Positions 1-7,746 of a stretch of DNA of 17,730 nt are shown here, piece by piece. The position numbers and the translations under genes were made by a program. How positions within the stretch are numbered: the stretch's first letter is position 1; each line of letters starts with the position of its first letter. The stretch comes from Ochromonadaceae sp. CCMP2298. Lineage: Eukaryota > Sar > Synurophyceae > Ochromonadales > Ochromonadaceae. The DNA lies in NCBI GenBank assembly GCA_026770595.1, contig MU634000.1:1-17730 (forward strand), written 5' to 3'. A model generated the notes under the pieces. It made no database searches and had not been told where the DNA came from. It saw only the letters and a list, made by a program, of their open reading frames with translations.

Positions 1-37
1 TCCCCTCCCCTATCCCCTCCCCTGTCCCCTCCCCTAT
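1..37. repeat. 12-bp minisatellite encoding DRGG repeats
   Basis: Three tandem copies of a 12-bp unit that reads GAY AGG GGA GGG on the minus strand, in frame with the gene above. Each unit adds Asp-Arg-Gly-Gly. The array is cut by the window start, so its full length is unknown. Confidence 0.85.
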
Positions 38-1243
38 CGACCCTGTCCCTATCAGAGTGGTCAGACATTCTGCTGGCGCCCCCAATGCTGTGGTGGCTCA
101 CAGAACTGTCAGACCGAAGACGACCACCCGCACCCGCACCTGCACCAGCACCTGCGGCCTCTGTACCAGGCATGACTGGAGGAGCATCCCCCCGACGCCT
201 CGCATCCAGCACCTGTAATTCGTGCCTGGCAAGCTCTATGGCACGCTCCTGCTCCGCTGCCTCGTCTACCACCCCCCCTCCGACCACACTGGTCTTGACG
301 ATGCGGGCGTCCCCGGAGCTGCGCCAGTCCCCGCTGGGCCGCGTTGCCGGAATGGTTGTGTTGGGGTTGGGCACTGTACGTACGGGTGCGGGCACTGTCC
401 GCACGGGTGCGGGTGTTGGTGCGGGTGTGGGGGCGACGGTCCTACGAGCGTCCCCCACCCCTGTCCCCGCTCCTGTCTTCCGGGCATCCCCCCCTGTCAC
501 AGCCCCCCCTGCCACCACCTTCGCCTTCGCTGGCAGGTCCTCCTCATCTGAGTCCAAGTCTCCCCAATTCACGCCCTGGGGGAGGGCCTGACTCTTCGGG
601 GGCGCAGTGAACGCACGTGCCTGGGTACCAGGTACCCCCGCCCCCACTCCCACCGCTGTCCCAGCAGCCCCCTCGGTGGGTTTTGCCCACGGGGCGGGTT
701 TTGAGAAGGATGCGAGGGGAGCGGGGGTGGGTTTTGACTCAGGCACCTCCTCTGCCTCGTCGCCCTTCCCCCACACCCCCGAGTTCTTGAGGGGCACCAG
801 GTTCACAGAGGGGTCGCGACCGTTGTTCTCACGCTTAACAGAGGGGGTGTTGAGGGGCGCGGGGGCTAGGGAGGCGGTTGGCGCGGCTGCCATCCCCACT
901 GCCTTTCCCAGGTTGGATTTCCCCTTGAAGACAGCCATGCCCATGCCTCTCGACGCGATGCCTGCTGAGAGGGGAGAGGGGGAGGGAAGGGGATGGGATG
1001 CGAGGGAAGTGGGGGAGGAAGGGGGTGGGGTGGGAGAGGGAGGTTAGATTGGGGTTGGGGTTGGGGGTTGTGGGGGGTAGGTTGGGGAATTGCAGTACAG
1101 GTGCTGAGGCTTGGTGCAGATGGGTGGCTCCTACCATGTGGCTTGTCTCTGGGGTTTGATGATTTCAACGGCGTGTTCAAGTTCTTGTTCACGAACTTGG
1201 CTTTCTCTCCCGTTGTCGCCAGGCTTTTATTGGATTGATACAT
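1..1243 (-). CDS. Two-exon gene for a disordered acidic/RGG-like protein, 3' end missing
   Basis: Not recognised as a named family. Exon 1 is 1243-1135 (ATG at 1243, 36 codons plus one base, starting MYQSNKSLATTGEK). A GTAGGA donor follows at 1134, and the acceptor after a long pyrimidine tract is at 966-965, so exon 2 runs from 964 to the window edge. Phase 1 is kept across the junction and about 357 codons are visible with no stop. The protein is low-complexity: Lys/Asn-rich N-terminus, Pro/Ala/Lys segments such as SKPAPWAKPTEG, an acidic motif NWGDLDSDEEDLP, a short charged helix-like stretch (EQERAIELARHELQVLDARR), an Ala-Gly run, then Ser/His/Asp and tandem DRGG repeats. Such composition is seen in RNA-binding and translation-associated proteins (RGG or eIF4B DRYG-type regions), but this is only a compositional resemblance. 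A TATAAAA lies 47 nt upstream of the ATG. Confidence 0.75.
1049..1087 (+). repeat. TTGGGG-like G-rich tract inside an intron
   Basis: The plus strand has several TTGGGG or near-TTGGGG units in a row. It lies within the intron of the first gene, where the minus strand gives the C-rich pyrimidine tract before the acceptor. It resembles the ciliate-type telomere unit but is short and degenerate, so it is better read as a G-rich simple repeat that could form a G-quadruplex. Confidence 0.6.
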
Positions 1244-1825
1244 GGCGCTTCCAGCGGTCCTCCAAGATCGCGCGTGTTCCTGGAGGCAGTTTTATAGGAG
1301 GAGCTCGGCTTCCGTAATTTGCCCTCGCTGTTGAGCGAAGGGAACCGATCTGCTTCTCCCCGCTGGCAGGAAGCCAAGATTGTGGGAGGAGGAGGGTCCA
1401 GAGCGGATCTCAGAGCAAGATGGCTGCGCGGGAGAAAAGGAGAAGCTTTTTGGAGGGTGCCCGCCACAGACCAACCGAGAAAAAGACCCACCTCCATGAT
1501 AAGGATTAGCCTATTTAGACCATAAAAAAATCGAAAAACAGGGTTTTTCACGGTGGGGGGTAAAAAGCCTGTTTTTCATGGTCTACATAGGCAAAAATGT
1601 GGGTTTTGGAGGGTGCTGTTTTTGAGGGAAAGACTTTCGTTTTCGTTGCGAACACGATGATCAAAGGCGCCTCCAGAGTGAAACATCAAAACCCTAAAAA
1701 AAAAACCACATTTTCCAAGTTTGGAAAGTAAAAATTTCCCCGATTTCTGAGTCGGGACAGGTGGGTCCGAGAAAAAGAGTAACGGACGGGCAACAAAGAG
1801 CTCTTTTGCACTCGCCGCGGCGGGC
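1244..1825. other. Intergenic region between first gene and transposon left end
   Basis: No credible coding sequence on either strand. It holds the 5' flank of the minus-strand gene. From about 1520 to 1720 it is AT-rich with A and T runs and a loose direct repeat of GTTTTTCAYGGT at about 1543 and 1572. The transposon left terminal repeat begins at 1826. Confidence 0.6.
1290..1296 (-). promoter_or_regulatory. TATA-like element of the first gene
   Basis: The minus strand reads TATAAAA, starting 47 nt upstream of the ATG at 1243. The position suits a core promoter with a short leader. Transcription start has not been seen, so this is a motif call only. Confidence 0.4.
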
Positions 1826-1873
1826 GATCGAACTGGCGGTCAAAATTGTGCGCAACGTCAAAATTGTGCGCAA
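1826..1873 (+). repeat. Left terminal inverted repeat with nested 18-bp tandem repeat
   Basis: Starts GATCGAACTGGCG and then carries two tandem copies, 18 bp apart, of GTCAAAATTGTGCGCAA. It matches the right end at 47 of 48 positions. The doubled motif is a likely transposase binding site pair. Confidence 0.9.
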
Positions 1874-1968
1874 TTTCGGCACGCAGCGAGCTCTGCTTTC
1901 CTCTGCTTCTGCACCTGCACCAACACGATCTCTCGGACCAGAACTCGAGCTTGGGCTGTCAGATTGAG

Positions 1969-2130
1969 GTAAGTTCTCTTGCTCGAGTGTGTATTGAACC
2001 TGTCTGCACCTGATTACACCTTCGTTTCCCGCTTGGGTGCTCGACCAGCGCCGCACGTGTCGTCGGTGCGTCCACCCCGCAGTTACTAACTGCCCCACGT
2101 CTCTGACCCACCTTCGCACCTCCTATACAG
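1969..2130 (+). other. Intron in the leader of the small transposon gene
   Basis: GAG|GTAAGT donor at 1969, a perfect TACTAAC branch-point sequence at 2084-2090, and a CTATACAG acceptor ending at 2130. The 162-nt intron lies between exon 1, which would begin in or next to the left TIR, and the coding exon. I see no ATG in the upstream exon, so it is read as a 5' UTR intron. Confidence 0.7.
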
Positions 2131-2146
2131 GTTGCAATCGCCCAGT

Positions 2147-2620
2147 ATGACACAGGCGCACTCTTCCAGGACTATGGGGGACGACGAGATGGTGGGCGCG
2201 CCGGCTGTCTTTGCTCCGCGGAGCATGCGCTCGGGACTGGTGTATCCGAGTCTGCGGAAGCAGGCACTCCAGCCTGCGGAGATCCTCTGGATGTGCAACT
2301 GGATCTTGGCGGGCGTAACGGACGACCGCTGGACTGGCCCTTCAGTCGGGGTCTTTTGCCAGCGCTTCAACATCGACGCCGTGATGCTGGAGACGTGGGT
2401 TCAGATGGTGCGCGAAGGACGAGGCGACCAGTTCGTAGCACCTCAGCGCTGCGTGTGTCCAAGACACGCTTTCCTGGACCATGCCTCTGTTCTTGCTGTG
2501 CACGGCTTCCTCCTACGTAAGGGGGAGGGGCTGGAGAGCGGCACATTCGACGACTTCGTCGACGCGGAGCGGGAGAAGACCCTGGACCGCTACTGGGACG
2601 ACGCCAACGACGGCATCTGA
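2147..2620 (+). CDS. Small HTH-like protein related to the transposase N-terminus
   Basis: 157 aa with the ATG at 2147, the first methionine after the acceptor at 2130. No catalytic domain. Residues 35-110 align by eye with residues 34-108 of the transposase in the same element: QPAEILWMCNWIL against LAREILGESNFLE, then F70-x2-R73 and W84 at identical residue numbers in both proteins (FCQRFNIDAVMLETW against FSDRHLLPSRTVDGW). That transposase stretch is where the DNA-binding helix-turn-helix should be. I infer a DNA-binding accessory factor or repressor of transposition. The C-terminus is acidic (TFDDFVDAEREKTLDRYWDD). It is convergent with the transposase gene. Similarity is weak enough that a profile comparison is needed; it could also be an unrelated cargo gene. 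Confidence 0.65.
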   Translation: MTQAHSSRTMGDDEMVGAPAVFAPRSMRSGLVYPSLRKQALQPAEILWMCNWILAGVTDDRWTGPSVGVFCQRFNIDAVMLETWVQMVREGRGDQFVAPQRCVCPRHAFLDHASVLAVHGFLLRKGEGLESGTFDDFVDAEREKTLDRYWDDANDGI

Positions 2621-2709
2621 TGGGGCGAGTGTGGGGGTCGAGGGCGGCAAGGGCAGACGACTCACAGGCAGTATTATAACATAGAGTATGGCATGTCGTG
2701 CTGCAGGGG

Positions 2710-2725
2710 TACAGTACGTACTGTA
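2710..2725. repeat. 16-bp perfect palindrome between the two transposon genes
   Basis: TACAGTACGTACTGTA is its own reverse complement. It sits in the 251-bp gap between the convergent transposon genes, where both transcripts should end. No function can be assigned. Confidence 0.7.
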
Positions 2726-2871
2726 TAAGTAAGGGACGCCAAGTGGCGGCTTGTATCACGGGGTATTATCTTTAAGTTTTTCAGCAGATTGTATATCTGC
2801 TTTTGTGTAATCTTTAACTCGCTTCCTATTATATCCATATCTACTTTTGCTCCACTTCTACTTGGCTTGCC

Positions 2872-5231
2872 CTACGCCCCACCTCTGCCCCTGCCCCCGC
2901 CCCCTCCCCTGCCCCTGCCCCTGCCCCTGCCTCTGCCTCCTGCCCCACGGCCTGCCCCCACGGCCACCCCTGTCCCCACCCCTGCTCCAGCGCCTACATC
3001 CACTCCAGCGCCCGCCCCCGTAGCCGCCTGGATGGGCGCAACAGCAGCCTGGGCGCCTGCCCCAGGCACCGGTGCAGGCACCGGTGCTGCTGCGCCAGCG
3101 ACCAAGGCAGTAGCGGCGGCCGTGGCAGCAGCGTCGGCCGTGACCTTGGATGACTTCTTCGCGGCTGCAGCGGCCTTCTTGGCGTCGTCCTCGGCTTTGC
3201 GCTCGGGCAGAGTCAGGCCAGCCCTGCGGTTCGCTTCATTGGCCTTCAGCGCGGCCTTTGCTGCAGCCTCGTCGTTTTTCTTCTGGAGCGCGTCTAGCAA
3301 CTTCTGGGCGGCGGCGAGTTGCTGGGCTTCGGGCGTCTGCTGCCTCTCCTTCTCCGCCTTGGCCGCCGCGCTGGCCAGCTTGGCCTCCGCCCGGAGTCTC
3401 CTGTACTCCATCTGCCCATTCACGATGTGGTCATGCGTAAAGTTGCACGCATCCTCCTTGCTGAGCTCGTTACCATCCCGATCTTCGGCACCCTGGGTCT
3501 TGCACACCTCCATCTCGTCCAGGAAGGCATTCGTCAACTTGCCCTCCTTCCTCAGCTCTTCAACACAGCGCGGGAGGATGCGCTCCATGTACTCCAGCTC
3601 GAGGGGCTCCACTGAGGCGAGTGACTGTCCCATGATTTTACGGAAGCTGACCGTTTCACCTTTGGGACCAGGGGCTTTCATGTGCTGCCCGCACCTCACG
3701 AAGCCCTCCATCATCTTGTCGGGCGTGAACCACTTGCGCCGGCAGACGAAGACGCAGAGCTCGCAGGTGTGGACGACCTTCTGCTTCAGGTCAGAGGGTA
3801 GAATGTGGGCGTCCCCAGTTCCGGGGAACTTCACAGACAGGTCCGCGGCCACCACGTCTAGGCTCTTGCGCAGAGTCTCGTCCCGCACATCTTTCCCCTT
3901 CTTGGTGGCGTCGGTGAGCCCCCCCTTCCAGTCTCTGAAGGTGTCCGCCACATCGCTGGTCTGGAACTTGCTGGTGCCCCCGGGCACGACCTTACCCCCG
4001 TCAGTCTGGGCATCGCGGAAGCCCTTCAGCACGGCAGGCGCGAAAACGGTATTCAGAATGCAAGACTCCCCATCCATAGTGAAAAAGCTGCGGAGGGGAA
4101 TCCCGACAGCATCCTGAAAATGTCAGGAATGAGAGGGATGTGGATTAGTGATAGTAGTAGGCAAGTTGTGTAAGTAAACAAATAACCCACCTCGAACTTG
4201 TAGAAGTCCCTGACCGACGTGATGGTTGGCAGCACCACGTTCAAAAACCAGTGCTCCCACATTGCTGGGCAGCCACCGCGGGTTTTGGAGAAATAAATCC
4301 ACCCAAATCCCCCGATGGTGTTGTCCAGCGACATGCCCACGACCTTGTAGGCGGCGAAGGCGTCCACTGGCATGTTCTTGAGGGCGAACATGAGCACCAG
4401 AGGGCTGGAGTGCCCCGCAGCGTTGGACATGTGGAACATCTTGACGATCAGATTGAGCGTGCATGGCACCGAGCTTGAGTTGAGCGGACCGCTGTCAGTT
4501 CCGTCTTCCGCTCCGGCCCCAATAACCTTCATCACAAGGGCCCCGCTCCTGCTCTTCTTGATGATTGCTGAGGTGGCATCCGCGTTCCATTTATACTCCG
4601 CCGGCAGCTTTCCAGCGAGGGCAATGCAGACCACGGCCATCTTGAACGCTGCCCGGATGTCCAGCAGCGAACTGAGCCTTGCCAAGGTGATGTCTTGCGG
4701 GCTGCAGAATGAAACCTTCAGCTGTTTTCGCAGCCGAAACAGGGTCGAATTCGAGGGAACTTCGGTAATCTCCTCGATGACCCTTTTGCCCCGCCGAGCA
4801 TCCGACGCCATGGCCGCAGCTGAGATAAGAACGCCCCAGTCGTTATAGAACTGCGATTTGGTCGTCTTGTTCGCCGCATTCATTCCGTCCACCACCGCTG
4901 TGCTGCCCGCGTCGTCCAGGGTGCTCGGACGCCCCGCGAATTCCTGCATGTTTTCGCCCAGCGCTTTATACTTCTTCACCCATCCGTCCACCGTTCTGGA
5001 GGGTAGGAGGTGTCTATCCGAGAATCCACGCGCGGACTTTCTGCACGTGCCGTCTCTCAGCACCACTGTGGGCTCTAGGAAGTTGCTCTCGCCGAGAATT
5101 TCCCTGGCCAAGAAGACTTTCTCGCTGCGGCCGAAGAGATACTGGCTCAAGTCGAGGTACGACGCGGACTTGGTACGTGCTGACTCCCAGACAGGAGCCC
5201 AGCACGTCGGAATTACGCTCACCGCAGCCAT
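2872..5231 (-). CDS. Pogo/DDE_1-like transposase
   Basis: Spliced from exon 1 (5231-4191, 347 codons) and exon 2 (4113-2872). The 77-nt intron has a GTGGGT donor, a CACTAATCC branch-like site and a TTTTCAG acceptor; phase is 0 and the product is 760 aa. Residues 40-170 hold helix-turn-helix-like segments. The catalytic core follows the pogo/DDE_1 pattern: first Asp218 in WNADATS, then FHMSNAAGHSSPLVLMF (compare INAAG...PP), GFGWIYFSKTRG, second Asp361 in FTMDGES, third Asp401 in KFQTSDVADTF, at the place of the family's QPLDV. So all three acidic residues appear present. The C-terminal third is an Ala/Lys/Glu coiled-coil-like region ending in a Gly/Arg-rich (GRGRG) tail, unusual for the family. 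The ATG is about 127 nt inside the right TIR. The family call is by motif only and the lineage looks divergent. Confidence 0.85.
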
Positions 5232-5357
5232 AATAATGCCGATGCAGCCGTAAATATGCGAGTGTGAATTGAGGGTTGTGCCGGTGCCTCGAGAGATGGA
5301 TTATCCTCGACCACCAACGGCTTCATTTTCCGCCGCGGCTGAATTTTGAAGCCGTTT

Positions 5358-5405
5358 TTGCGCACAATTTTGACATTGCGCACAATTTTGACCGCCAGTT
5401 CGATC
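5358..5405 (-). repeat. Right terminal inverted repeat
   Basis: Reverse complement of the left end with one mismatch in 48, including both copies of the nested 17-bp motif. It lies 73 bp before the ATG of the next gene and about 127 bp before the transposase ATG, so it may act in the promoters of both. Confidence 0.9.
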
Positions 5406-5478
5406 TTTCCCTCTCGAGCCACGTCTCACACAAAGGTTTGGCACAGTCGCCATTCTTCAGCTTAGCTGTGCGGCCGAG

Positions 5479-7746
5479 ATGACCAGTCGGGGCCCACCCC
5501 CGTTCAGAGGCCAAGCCAGCAGCAGAAGGAGGTCCAACAGCGTCACCAAGCCAGGCTTCCTGAGGCGTTCCAAGGCCGATCATCTGAAGAACTCTTACTC
5601 GGGCAATAGCCTGCTGGCCAAAAGCGGCGACGGTATTGTGAACTTCTCCTTCCACGAGTGGACCAAGGGGGACACATTCGATGCAGAGAACACCAAGGCC
5701 CCACTGTATCTGACCGACTCGATGGAACTCACCGACCCCTCCGGTCCCTCCGTGCGTGTGCGCGTGCCCAGGTTCTCAGGTCCCCGCTCTGACAACAACT
5801 TCACTGCTGGCAGAATGACCCTCTCGCACCGCCTCTCTGGCAAAGACTCTCACCACTCAGAGAGAGAGACTCTGGACGACAGTCTCACAGTGGGCAGCGA
5901 CAGTCCACGGGGCCGCGACAAGGTGCACATCTTCAACGCGCCCCTCTTGATGGCATCCATGCCCGCCACCCTCGTGCGCACCCGAGTAGCAAACAATCTG
6001 GAGGCAGTGGTGGTGAGCGAGTATGACCGCTGGCTGACCGTCCAGCGCTCAGACCAGGGGGGCAAAACGTGGCTTTTGAAGGGCAACAACGACGAGCACA
6101 ACTACTCCGCACACAGCTTCAACGGCGGACCCCCCCGCCCCAACCGGCTGCTGCAGGCGTCTGAGGGTCTGGGGAGCTCCCCCACGGACGTGCTGCACCA
6201 AATAGACAACGTGAGCCGCACTCTGCTCGGGCACGGGGCAGGCGTGAGCTCCAGTATTCTCACGACTCTGCCCACTGCTCTGCCTGATCTGATGGCTGTA
6301 GAGGTAAACAGCGTGTCAAGCGTAGTGCGAAGTATCGTGCTGGCGCAGGACGAGCGCAGGGTGCGCATGGTGCCTAGCTTGTACCGACTAGGGGACATGA
6401 AGAGGGTCATCGTGGACGAGATCATCCACACCATTGAGCATGCCTTCAATATGATTCCAGGAGCAGGGACGGGTGCAAGCGCAGAGGGGGCGGGTGATAG
6501 GGCCGGTGCTGGGGCAGGGGGGGTGGGGGCAGGTGCAAGCGCAGGGGTGGGGGTAGGTGCGGGTGTGGGGGCGCATGCCCATCCCGATCTGAAGTCATTC
6601 CGTTCCCGCATCGTGCTGACCCTGCAGGGCTTCATGCCACTCGGCAACACGTGGAGAGTGATCAGCTCAGAGGACGACTGGCTGCAGGCGAAGATGGCGG
6701 CGCACAGTACGCAGGGACAGACGCTTGAGCAGGAGCAGCAGGGTTATGCGCAGGGGCAACCACGGGTGGATACGCGGAGGATGCTGAAGCTATTATATTC
6801 TCTAGATCCACAAAGCGAGCAGGCTCTGCTGGGGGAGATGCAGCGGGTGCAGCGCAGCATTGCGGAGCAGCAGCGCATCGAGCGGGGCAGTACGTACAAT
6901 CTCACCCGCCTGACCTCGCTGCTGACCACAGCCACGCAGAGCAAAAAGATACACGAAACCCACACCCCCAGCAACAACACCACCACCAACATTAGCCACC
7001 CCCGGCCTGGGAGAAGGCTGCCCAAGTTCCAGCACATATTTCCCGACCCTATACATGTGAACCCCTGGAATCCTGAACATGCGGGCGTGACGCAATCGCA
7101 CACACAGAAGGAGCTTGACCCCAAGGCCCCCAAGATCATAAACCCCAGCAACACGGGACCCTCGGACAGGGGAAGCAACCCCAGCCCCAGTCGCAGTTCC
7201 AGTCCCAGACGCAGTCAGGGCCAGGGCCAGGAGCTGGAACAGGGACAGAGCCAGGGACTGGGGCAGGGGCTGAGCCTGAGCCATTTGCAGGGGCGGGCTA
7301 TGAGCCCTACTGAAAACCGCAGGCAGAGCCCAAGCCAGCTGAGTTCGCCACTGGTGAGTTTGCCCATGGTTGGAGGTGGGAGTAGCAAGAGTACCAGGAG
7401 CATGGGTTTCAGATTCGAAGACGAGCTGGACACACTGTCGGGAGTGGGGGATTCGGAGTTGGGTAGTGTAGGGGGGAAGGGGAGGGAGAGGGAGAGGGAG
7501 AGAGGGGACCGCAGGAAAAACCCAGTTATGTTTATCAAAGTCACGGGGGCCCCTGGAAAAGTTTCGAGCCCACTGGGTGATGCAGGCGCAGGGGCGGGGC
7601 AAGGACAGGGGAAGGGGCAAGCACAGGTGCAGGGGCCTGGGGCTAGAGTGCGTAGGCTGGGCAGTCGGGGTGTGTTCGACACTAGCAGCAGCAAGCACAC
7701 TGTGGAGGACTTGTACGTGAGGCTGGAGGAATCCATGCTTCCCTAG
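5479..7746 (+). CDS. Large orphan protein, 755 aa, low-complexity with one ordered region
   Basis: Single exon, ATG at 5479 and TAG at the end; an in-frame TGA lies upstream inside the transposon TIR. No family recognised. The N-terminus is basic and Ser/Arg-rich. Residues about 150-320 look ordered (hydrophobic periodicity, e.g. VHIFNAPLLMASMPATLV). A stretch around 300-330 (RRVRMVPSLYRLGDMKRVIV, then a helix) appears to continue at about 375-395 (RIVLTLQGFMPLGNTWRVI), split by a Gly-Ala-Val-rich insert at about 331-371. The second half is polar and disordered, rich in Gln, Ser and Gly, with short RERERER and QGQGQ runs, and closes on a helix (VEDLYVRLEESM). It could be a scaffold or cytoskeleton-associated protein, but that is a guess from composition. 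The transposon has inserted just upstream, so much of its original 5' flank now lies beyond the element. Confidence 0.85.
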   Translation: MTSRGPPPFRGQASSRRRSNSVTKPGFLRRSKADHLKNSYSGNSLLAKSGDGIVNFSFHEWTKGDTFDAENTKAPLYLTDSMELTDPSGPSVRVRVPRFSGPRSDNNFTAGRMTLSHRLSGKDSHHSERETLDDSLTVGSDSPRGRDKVHIFNAPLLMASMPATLVRTRVANNLEAVVVSEYDRWLTVQRSDQGGKTWLLKGNNDEHNYSAHSFNGGPPRPNRLLQASEGLGSSPTDVLHQIDNVSRTLLGHGAGVSSSILTTLPTALPDLMAVEVNSVSSVVRSIVLAQDERRVRMVPSLYRLGDMKRVIVDEIIHTIEHAFNMIPGAGTGASAEGAGDRAGAGAGGVGAGASAGVGVGAGVGAHAHPDLKSFRSRIVLTLQGFMPLGNTWRVISSEDDWLQAKMAAHSTQGQTLEQEQQGYAQGQPRVDTRRMLKLLYSLDPQSEQALLGEMQRVQRSIAEQQRIERGSTYNLTRLTSLLTTATQSKKIHETHTPSNNTTTNISHPRPGRRLPKFQHIFPDPIHVNPWNPEHAGVTQSHTQKELDPKAPKIINPSNTGPSDRGSNPSPSRSSSPRRSQGQGQELEQGQSQGLGQGLSLSHLQGRAMSPTENRRQSPSQLSSPLVSLPMVGGGSSKSTRSMGFRFEDELDTLSGVGDSELGSVGGKGRERERERGDRRKNPVMFIKVTGAPGKVSSPLGDAGAGAGQGQGKGQAQVQGPGARVRRLGSRGVFDTSSSKHTVEDLYVRLEESMLP

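Larger units (their letters stand above)
1826..5405. mobile_element. Pogo-like DNA transposon with 48-bp TIRs and two convergent genes
   Basis: The 48 bp at 1826-1873 recur as the reverse complement at 5358-5405 with one difference (C or T at the middle junction). Beyond that the ends differ at three bases and then share CGGC. Between them are a transposase gene on the minus strand, reading inwards from the right end, and a small helix-turn-helix-like gene on the plus strand, reading inwards from the left end. The layout is compact: no other gene is enclosed. Target-site duplication is ambiguous, because GATC at the ends is its own reverse complement and can be either a 4-bp duplication or the TIR tip; AT is another reading, and the TA expected of pogo elements is not obvious. 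Near-identical TIRs and intact ORFs suggest a recently active copy. Confidence 0.85.

Noticed and set aside
85-1047. Plus-strand Pro/Ala/Gly-rich ORFs at the window start
   Set aside because: The minus strand gives one continuous frame with acidic and RGG-like motifs and a matching first exon, so the plus-strand frames are shadows.
2789-4117. Long plus-strand ORF (442 codons, Pro/Ala/Ser-rich)
   Set aside because: It is the antisense shadow of transposase exon 2; the minus-strand frame has recognisable domain motifs and a spliced partner exon.
1820-5415. Defined target-site duplication of the transposon
   Set aside because: GATC and AT both fit because of symmetry at the TIR tips, and no longer direct repeat flanks the element, so no single duplication can be claimed.
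6802-7736. Minus-strand ORFs opposite the 755-aa gene
   Set aside because: Leu/Ser/Pro-rich shadows of G-rich coding DNA, with no start context, splice sites or motifs.
5479-7746. Doublecortin-like or ubiquitin-like fold in the 755-aa protein
   Set aside because: The strand-helix-strand pattern around residues 300-395 is suggestive, but no family residues can be matched by eye.
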